Source: an uncultured Spirochaetaceae bacterium
Lineage (GTDB): Bacteria; Spirochaetota; Spirochaetia; Sphaerochaetales; Sphaerochaetaceae
NCBI GenBank assembly: GCA_944389985.1
Contig: CALXON010000117.1
Span: 1-11,621, forward strand
Direction of reading: 5' to 3'
Length of the DNA stretch: 11,621 nt
Both the position numbers and the translations under genes were made by a program. Positions 6,407-11,621 of this stretch are shown here, in pieces. The stretch's first letter is position 1. The number at the start of each line of letters is the position of its first letter. A model generated the notes under the pieces. That model made no database searches. It saw only the letters and a program-made list of their open reading frames with translations, and had not been told where the DNA came from.

Positions 6407-7552
6407 ATGGACAGAAAGAAGACCGGAAGCCGGATCCTGACAGGATCCATCCTCATTGCCATATTCGTCATTCTCTGGAACGGAAGCACCACAATACCTG
6501 TGATATGGGATACTGTCACATCGGTTATTGGCCCAATAGCAGGCGGTATCGCGATCGCGTTCATCATCTCGATTCCAGCTGCTCCGGTAAGAAGATTCCT
6601 GATGCGTCACATCCCGGAAAAACCAGCAAGGATCCTCGCTGCAGTGATCTCGGCGCTGATCATACTCATCATCGCGGTATTCATCATCGCCCTCATAATT
6701 CCCCAGTTCGTGTCCGCATGCGCCATACTTGCAGACCAGCTCTCATCATTCTCATCCGACAGGGAGCTCTGGAGGACTGTGGACATTGAATCCATTCCGG
6801 TCATAAACAGGATACTCGACAAGACAGATGCCGATACCATTGTCCTCTCGGATGAGATACTGGCAGCGCTTGGAGAGATGAAACAGCCTGTCATCAGTTT
6901 CACGATCAGGACAATCTCCGATGTGGTGTCAGGGATAGCTCTCTTCTGTGTGTCCGTGGTCTTCGCCTTCTACTTCATGATGAACACGGAACTTCTGAGA
7001 AGAGATGGAGAGAGGATCTTCGGGAGGAAAATGAAGCCGGAACACATCAGGAGAATACAGAGGACGGTCTCGGTATTCTCATCCTCATTCTCGAAATTCA
7101 TAACAGCTCAGGCTGTGGAGGCCGTCATAATAGGTTCGATATGTTTTATCGGAATGCTGATATTCCGCCTGCCGCATGCAGGAGCGGTCTCAGCCTTCAC
7201 CGGTCTCATGTCACTCATACCGATCTACGGTGCAGTGATAGGAGCTCTTGCCGGTGCATTCATCATCGCAGTCTCCTCCCCTGTCGAGGGGCTGCTCTTC
7301 CTGATATTCATATTCGTTCTCCAGCAGCTTGAGGGCGATCTCATATACCCGCGCGTCGTGGGAACATCAACAGGGCTGGCACCTGTCTATGTATTTACCT
7401 CTGTCACTCTGGGAGGAATACTCTTCGGACTGGCAGGAATGGTATTCGCGGTACCTGTCGTATCCGCGCTTTACATCCTCCTCTCCTCAGAAGATGAATC
7501 CGCCTCCAGCTCCGAGTCCGATCCTGAAGGGAACACCGCTCTGAAGGAATGA
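6407..7552 (+). CDS. AI-2E family transporter (PF01594-type membrane protein)
   Basis: An integral membrane protein of 381 residues with about seven or eight hydrophobic segments (roughly 8-25, 36-55, 75-102, 168-192, 233-253, 258-290, 293-307, 325-358). The order matches the AI-2E/PerM family: paired helices, a soluble segment (about 105-160), then a helical bundle. The family signature is clear at 307-327: QLEGDLIYPRVVG with TGLAPVYV. Members include exporters proposed for autoinducer-2 and Na+/H+ antiporters, so the substrate cannot be named. The ATG at 6407 is the only possible start, because an in-frame stop lies at 6362-6364 and no other start codon follows it. No Shine-Dalgarno precedes it. 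The acidic, Ser-rich tail (361-381) is exactly the part encoded in the 66-base overlap with the convergent gene. Confidence 0.92.
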   Translation: MDRKKTGSRILTGSILIAIFVILWNGSTTIPVIWDTVTSVIGPIAGGIAIAFIISIPAAPVRRFLMRHIPEKPARILAAVISALIILIIAVFIIALIIPQFVSACAILADQLSSFSSDRELWRTVDIESIPVINRILDKTDADTIVLSDEILAALGEMKQPVISFTIRTISDVVSGIALFCVSVVFAFYFMMNTELLRRDGERIFGRKMKPEHIRRIQRTVSVFSSSFSKFITAQAVEAVIIGSICFIGMLIFRLPHAGAVSAFTGLMSLIPIYGAVIGALAGAFIIAVSSPVEGLLFLIFIFVLQQLEGDLIYPRVVGTSTGLAPVYVFTSVTLGGILFGLAGMVFAVPVVSALYILLSSEDESASSSESDPEGNTALKE

Positions 7553-8107
7553 ATAGGAGAATGAGGCATAGAAGCGGAAGAAACTGTTGTTTTTGTAGAC
7601 GGAGACGAGTCCGAGATTGCCTAAGGCGATCCATTCACCGAAAAAGTTGAACTTCCCGGGATCCCTCTCATTGATATCATTGGAGACCGCGATGCGGTAG
7701 AAGCTGTATCCCATTCCAGCCTCGATGAACATGCCGAGTTTGTCGGTGAACATCTGGTAGTAGGCGACACCGGCTGTAAGATCGAAACGGTAGTCGAACT
7801 TGTATGAGATATATCCCTCTGTCGCTCCGCCTGATGTCACATAACCGACAGGAAAGAGCATATCAAGGGAGGAGTACAGTCCGACTTTCACCGAGGAGGA
7901 CGGAAAATAGATGAAGTTTGCAGTGAGTCCTCCGGAATTGATGAAGTTGATGTTTCCGTCGTTATACGCTGGAAAATATTCCTTGAAATCTCCTGTTATG
8001 CTGTTCATGTCATAGCGGAGGCTGAGTCCGAGCCAGAACTCAGGAGCGGCTCCGAGAGGAAGCAGGACTGAAAAGAGGAGAAGAATGATCACAAAACGTT
8101 TACGCAT
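7487..8107 (-). CDS. Putative outer-membrane beta-barrel protein, 206 residues
   Basis: It starts MRKRFVIILLLFSVLLPLGAAPE, shown here only as landmarks: a basic N terminus, a hydrophobic core and a likely signal peptidase I site around A20/A21. The mature part alternates hydrophobic and polar residues with many Tyr, Phe and Gly, and ends GGGFIF. A terminal Phe is typical of proteins inserted by the Bam complex. Size and texture suggest a small barrel of about eight strands, but I recognise no named family. It resembles the gene just upstream (APE after the signal peptide, a later FPV block, Gly-rich end). The second of two adjacent ATGs (8107) was chosen because GGAGG lies five bases before it; the first is too close. 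It overlaps the upstream gene by eight bases and the convergent AI-2E-family gene by 66 bases. Confidence 0.82.
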   Translation of the reverse strand: MRKRFVIILLLFSVLLPLGAAPEFWLGLSLRYDMNSITGDFKEYFPAYNDGNINFINSGGLTANFIYFPSSSVKVGLYSSLDMLFPVGYVTSGGATEGYISYKFDYRFDLTAGVAYYQMFTDKLGMFIEAGMGYSFYRIAVSNDINERDPGKFNFFGEWIALGNLGLVSVYKNNSFFRFYASFSYSFLQSGVPFRIGLGAGGGFIF

Positions 8108-8747
8108 CATTCCCTCCGAACCTGACGCCGAGTCCGACGAATCCACCTGCTGTCATCATCATGAACCCGTCCTCGTAGATATTGCTGGAACTGGAATCAA
8201 GGAATTTCATGAGATGGGCATTGTACTTCACTCCGAGTGAGACATAGAAATTTCCGGTGACCTCTATATTGATGTAAGGTTCCGCCTCTATTCCAAGTAT
8301 CACACCGGAAGTGAAGTAATCATAGCTTCCGACAGAAGCCCTAAGGGCAACACCTATGTCGACAGAGCCGAACTGTCCGCGGAATACAGGCCCCAGACCG
8401 ATGAATATGCCTATCCTCTGATCCGCAAGTGAATTCCTGCCGACGTATCCTCCATTCTCATGTATTATCGTCTCCGCACTGACCGGGAAGCGTACTGCCA
8501 TGTCCAAAGACAGTCCCGTGGGATGTGATTCACCAAAAAACATATCGAAGGTTATCGCGGGAGCGATGTTCCACCGCTTTATGAACTCTATGTCCTCAAG
8601 ATAGCTCTCACTTGCGTTTACCGGAAGCGGATCAGAGAATGCGTTGGTGAGATACGATGCCTCCACCAATCCCCTGAGGAACATCTCAGGAGCTGCGGAA
8701 AGCATTGTTGGAATCAGGAGCATCAGAACAACAGCAATCTTTCTCAT
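8100..8747 (-). CDS. Putative outer-membrane beta-barrel protein, 215 residues
   Basis: A signal peptide is clear (MRKIAVVLMLLIPTMLSA, cleavage near A18/A19). The mature part has amphipathic beta texture, for example IGIFIGLGPVFRGQFG and VDIGVALRASVG, and ends GGFVGLGVRFGGNDA. The usual terminal aromatic is therefore five residues from the end, and the last residues are encoded in the overlap with the next gene. I read it as a small outer-membrane barrel related to its downstream neighbour; similarity to OmpW-like spirochaete proteins is possible but unproven. The ATG at 8747 overlaps the upstream stop as ATGA, with GGTGGGA as ribosome-binding site within the end of that gene. It is the third of four exported proteins in the cluster. 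Confidence 0.82.
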   Translation of the reverse strand: MRKIAVVLMLLIPTMLSAAPEMFLRGLVEASYLTNAFSDPLPVNASESYLEDIEFIKRWNIAPAITFDMFFGESHPTGLSLDMAVRFPVSAETIIHENGGYVGRNSLADQRIGIFIGLGPVFRGQFGSVDIGVALRASVGSYDYFTSGVILGIEAEPYINIEVTGNFYVSLGVKYNAHLMKFLDSSSSNIYEDGFMMMTAGGFVGLGVRFGGNDA

Positions 8748-9910
8748 ATTCCCACCGAGAACCCGAATTTCTGCTCGACGTACACATCCTCGTTGAACGC
8801 AGGATCATACACACAACCTATCTCATAGTATAGCGTCGCAATATCGAAGATGATAAGTTCCACCGATACTCCGTAACTGCCTACGGTCTCATACCCGAAT
8901 GTCCTGTCGGTACTGTTAAGCGGCAGTCCGAATCCTATGCCGAAATCCCAGAAGAGACGCACAAGAGGATATGTGTCACGGCTGTTGATCTGCGGCCCGT
9001 ATATCGTCAGCGCAAGCCTGTTCGATAGTGCTGAATCATATGCAGGCACATCGGATCTCCCCCAGATATCCCCGAGCATTATGTACTGAGGGACCCTGTC
9101 TCCGTATATGTACCTGAACTCAGTATGATTCGAGAGCACGATACTCACCCATGCCAGATCGCGTGGATCATCCTCACTTACGGAAAGCAGTGTCTTTGAA
9201 AGATCAAGCTCATTGACCGATGCGATGAAGTTACCGGTACCATCGCTGAGCAGCATCCAGTCCGGAGCCATCCTGAGATATGATGCGAAGCGCACTCCGT
9301 CATGTCGTGTCACCTTGTCACGCATGTAGTCAATGATGACACCGGTTGTGATCGATGTCTGGAACATGAATCTGTCCCCGGAGAGCTCAGGAGCTCCTGT
9401 CCAGGAGGAATCCGGGAATCTGTTCACCCAGCCATTTCCATCGGAATAACCGAAAACACCCTCTATGCCGTTCTTCCCGGAAAACCATGAAAGCCGCTCA
9501 TATGCGTTCTCGAACCTGCCGTCTATTGAGAGGAAGACCGTAACAAGATCATTGTCAGAGAAATCAGTCTCTATGAAGCCCTGACCGAAGAAGAGATTGA
9601 ACTCATCGAAGAGGACCGTATACTCATCCGGGTAGGATGGCGGATTGATGCCCAGAAATGAGCCGTCATCAGGATTCTGCCTCAGATGGCGGTAGATAAG
9701 GCCGTTGTCGAGACGGAATGCAAGCTCCGTCTTCGTCCCCTCTATGAGATCTGGGACAGGGAAGTTGAACTGGTACATCACCGATGAAGGGAACACCCCT
9801 GCTCCGAACTCAGGCTCGGTCCTGATCTCGAAGACATGATAGCCGAACCCTATGGCCGTAAGTGGCAGGGAAAGCAGAAGCAGAAGCACAGCCAGAACAG
9901 TCTTTCTCAT
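8744..9910 (-). CDS. Putative outer-membrane beta-barrel protein, 388 residues, paralogue of the next gene upstream
   Basis: It starts MRKTVLAVLLLLLSLPLTA with likely cleavage near A19. The mature protein is rich in aromatic residues, Asp and Gly, with alternating beta pattern, and ends KFGFSVGI. It shares scattered blocks, in the same order, with the 400-residue protein upstream: GQGF (109-112), ERLSWFSG (138-145), SNHTEFRYIYGDRVPQ (260-275) and LTIYGPQ (301-307). They are thus diverged duplicates of an unrecognised family. The frame is open for eight codons upstream, but the ATG at 9910 has a strong GGGGAGGG just before it and places the signal peptide at the N terminus. The gap to the upstream gene is ten bases; the downstream gene starts inside the stop codon. 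Outer-membrane location is inferred from texture. Confidence 0.82.
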   Translation of the reverse strand: MRKTVLAVLLLLLSLPLTAIGFGYHVFEIRTEPEFGAGVFPSSVMYQFNFPVPDLIEGTKTELAFRLDNGLIYRHLRQNPDDGSFLGINPPSYPDEYTVLFDEFNLFFGQGFIETDFSDNDLVTVFLSIDGRFENAYERLSWFSGKNGIEGVFGYSDGNGWVNRFPDSSWTGAPELSGDRFMFQTSITTGVIIDYMRDKVTRHDGVRFASYLRMAPDWMLLSDGTGNFIASVNELDLSKTLLSVSEDDPRDLAWVSIVLSNHTEFRYIYGDRVPQYIMLGDIWGRSDVPAYDSALSNRLALTIYGPQINSRDTYPLVRLFWDFGIGFGLPLNSTDRTFGYETVGSYGVSVELIIFDIATLYYEIGCVYDPAFNEDVYVEQKFGFSVGI

Positions 9911-9920
9911 TTGCCCTCCC

Positions 9921-11123
9921 CTATACCGACACATAGAATGACAGTGCGGCGTTCTGCCACCACCGTGGTTTCTCAGGCCAGATTCCTCTTATGAAATCAT
10001 AGCCCACCTGATACTCAAGCCTTATGAATCCGAAAAGCCTGACCTGGACAAGGGCAGTGAAACTTGACTGGAGCTCCACGGCTGATGTCGAGCTGTCGAT
10101 CTCGTTCACGACCCCTCCGAATCTTATTGTATTGTAGAGATTGAGCTCGATGAATGTGAAACAGTCGCCTGCAAGGAACTGGGGCCCTGTGAAATGCAGC
10201 CAGATCCTGTCCGTGACATATCCCCTGAGCCTGTCTGTCGGGATCTTGTTCTGCGGAACCGTATCACCTGCGATGTACTGCAGTGTGTTGGAATGTCCGA
10301 AATACATATTGACCCAGTTCCAGCCATTCTCCTGCTGCACAGAGAAAAGCTCAAGTTTCTCCTCAGCATAGAGCACCGTCCTCAGGTAATCACTCTGCTT
10401 ACCGTTTATTATGCTGTTCGCAAGCCACCACGGACTGTACTCAAGCCAGAACTCCATCGCGAATCCATGCTCAGGCTCTGCGTCCGTCGGTGTGTCACGG
10501 TCCATATTGAGGAAGAGTCCCAGATAAACCATGTTCGAGAGAAGCAGCCTTGATCCCTCAAGCCAGGGAAAGGCTTGTATGCTCTCATTGAACGGATAGT
10601 TCACATTCCCTCCCCAGTCCGTGAAGAGAGGGTTCCCTGAGCCGCTTGCAAGACTCAGCCGCTCCACAGCTGCTGCGAAATATGAGTTGAATCCCAGCCT
10701 GACATTGAAGAGCGTACCGTCAGGATAGAGAGGATTAACCCAGAATCCCTGATCAAGGTATACATCTATATAGGCTCTCGGATTGAAATATGTGCCGGAG
10801 AGGAACTCATAATCGCTCTCCTCCTCTTTTGTCATGCTCCATTTCGGACGGCCTGTCCTCCAGTCATAGAGATCGGAGATGACTGTATCATTGAACGCCA
10901 TGTTCATCTCCACCTGGAATTCCGCATCACTCAGTCCGTCTATTATGGGGAAGAACTTCTCAAAGCCAAATGTGGTGCCAAGAGGAAAGAGATTGTAACC
11001 GAAGCTGTCAGGACCGTTGGAAACTCCTGATATGAATGCGGAAAGAGAGTATGAATCCGCTCCTGCAGGAAACAGCAGGAGGAGGAGCATGGCAGGCAGG
11101 AGAAGCCATCGTTTCTTTCCCAT
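9921..11123 (-). CDS. Putative outer-membrane beta-barrel protein, 400 residues
   Basis: It starts MGKKRWLLLPAMLLLLLFPAGA, a signal peptide with a likely cleavage site near residues 20-22 and no lipobox Cys. The mature part is rich in Trp, Phe, Tyr and Asn with amphipathic strands, ending ALSFYVSV. Blocks shared with the 388-residue protein downstream include DQGF (124-127), ERLSLASG (154-161), SNTLQYIAGDTVPQ (278-291) and LHFTGPQ (309-315). Length suits a barrel of 14 or more strands, but no known porin or receptor motif is recognised. The frame is open to a TTG at 11144; the ATG at 11123 is preferred because AGGAAGG lies seven bases upstream and it starts the signal peptide. It follows the membrane-protein gene by 34 bases. 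Confidence 0.82.
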   Translation of the reverse strand: MGKKRWLLLPAMLLLLLFPAGADSYSLSAFISGVSNGPDSFGYNLFPLGTTFGFEKFFPIIDGLSDAEFQVEMNMAFNDTVISDLYDWRTGRPKWSMTKEEESDYEFLSGTYFNPRAYIDVYLDQGFWVNPLYPDGTLFNVRLGFNSYFAAAVERLSLASGSGNPLFTDWGGNVNYPFNESIQAFPWLEGSRLLLSNMVYLGLFLNMDRDTPTDAEPEHGFAMEFWLEYSPWWLANSIINGKQSDYLRTVLYAEEKLELFSVQQENGWNWVNMYFGHSNTLQYIAGDTVPQNKIPTDRLRGYVTDRIWLHFTGPQFLAGDCFTFIELNLYNTIRFGGVVNEIDSSTSAVELQSSFTALVQVRLFGFIRLEYQVGYDFIRGIWPEKPRWWQNAALSFYVSV

Positions 11124-11157
11124 CAGAGATCCTTCCTCATACAACCATTATGAATAC

Positions 11158-11621
11158 TTAGTCCCTTTCTTTCCACCCTGCAGTTGGTCTTCTGTTCTCG
11201 GTTATCCGCTCTCTGAATGACAATGACGGGCATCTTCTGCTGAAATTCTCAGAAAAGCGTGAGGTGACAGCTATGAATATGAAGTATGTGTACGGCAGTC
11301 CGAGATTGGTCTCGAGGAGTGAATTGACAACAAGAGTCCTCAGAGCATCGGAAGAGGAAAGACCTGCGCTACGGATACCTCCGAGAAGCAGTGAAAGCTC
11401 CCATCCGGCCTGAACAAGTATTCCTATCGAGAGAAGCCATAGAACAGGAATGTGATGATCCTTCTTCTCCTTCAGATTCCAGATTATGACCAGAATGTAA
11501 CCGATCAGGAGAAGCAGGGCCATTGTCTGATGATAAGCTCCCGTCGTCCTCTGTATGGTTATCATATGACCGGGAATGAATGATGAGAGCATCGGACAGC
11601 AGAACCACCAGAGGAGTATCA
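11158..11621 (-). CDS. Polytopic membrane protein of unknown function, C-terminal part
   Basis: The 5' end lies beyond the right edge: the frame stays open through 11621, adding residues before the first visible Met (11592), so that Met is not taken as the start. About 153 residues are visible. Hydrophobic segments lie at the edge (ILLWWFCCPMLSSFIP), then MALLLLIGYILVIIW, then VLWLLSIGILVQAGWELSLLLGG, then LPYTYFIFIAV. The stretch VVNSLLETNLGLPYTYF has the look of a conserved family motif, but I cannot name it. The cytoplasmic-looking tail is basic (SRRCPSLSFRERITENRR). It is probably an inner-membrane protein and the first visible member of the leftward envelope cluster. Confidence 0.7.
   Translation of the reverse strand, partial: ILLWWFCCPMLSSFIPGHMITIQRTTGAYHQTMALLLLIGYILVIIWNLKEKKDHHIPVLWLLSIGILVQAGWELSLLLGGIRSAGLSSSDALRTLVVNSLLETNLGLPYTYFIFIAVTSRFSENFSRRCPSLSFRERITENRRPTAGWKERD

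Noticed and set aside
9911..9934. Earlier start (9934) for the 388-residue barrel.
   Set aside because: It would overlap the upstream gene and place extra polar residues before a typical signal peptide, whereas the ATG at 9910 has a strong ribosome-binding site.
11124..11157. CATAAT-like -10 box before the 400-residue barrel gene.
   Set aside because: No convincing -35 was found in the upstream coding region, and the gap is short enough for read-through from the upstream gene.
1..11621. Search for CRISPR arrays, tRNAs, insertion sequences, toxin-antitoxin or phage genes.
   Set aside because: No tandem repeat-spacer pattern, tRNA cloverleaf, transposase motif or phage-like protein was seen; the intergenic gaps are short and accounted for.

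Overview
The window most likely comes from a spirochaete (Spirochaetota, Treponema/Sphaerochaeta-like). The GC content looks close to one half. The basis is the order rpsT, HU, lnt, cinA, rho, rpmE on one strand, which resembles the ribosomal-protein/HU/Lnt/Rho neighbourhood I recall from spirochaete genomes. The Rho carries a long low-complexity N-terminal extension, and there is a cluster of lineage-specific outer-membrane beta-barrel candidates. No tRNA, rRNA, IS element or CRISPR array is visible, so this reads as stable chromosome.

Left edge (1-430): the 5' part of a galactokinase-like gene on the minus strand. The family's catalytic signature is recognisable by position but degraded, which suggests a pseudoenzyme. 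It has its own promoter and is separated from the gene before it by an intrinsic terminator behind rpmE.

Housekeeping block (448-6158, all minus, transcribed right to left): ribosomal protein S20, an HU/IHF-family DNA-binding protein, apolipoprotein N-acyltransferase (TTG start just after the HU stop), CinA (ATGA overlap with lnt), transcription termination factor Rho (606 residues, with an AT-hook-like motif and a basic Asn/Arg-rich patch in its extension), and ribosomal protein L31. Promoter-like sequences lie upstream of rpsT and in the 110-base gap upstream of rho.

Divergent and convergent middle (6159-7552): a 248-base intergenic region separates rpsT from a plus-strand AI-2E-family membrane protein. 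That gene has no Shine-Dalgarno and may be leaderless. Its 3' end overlaps, tail to tail, the last 66 bases of the next minus-strand gene.

Envelope cluster (7487-11621, all minus): an integral membrane protein (cut by the window edge) followed by four exported, probably outer-membrane beta-barrel proteins. They form two pairs of related proteins (400 and 388 residues; 215 and 206 residues), packed with 34-base and 10-base gaps and then 4- and 8-base overlaps. This is the least explained part of the window. The genes look co-translated and may build one envelope structure or porin set, but no function can be assigned from sequence alone.
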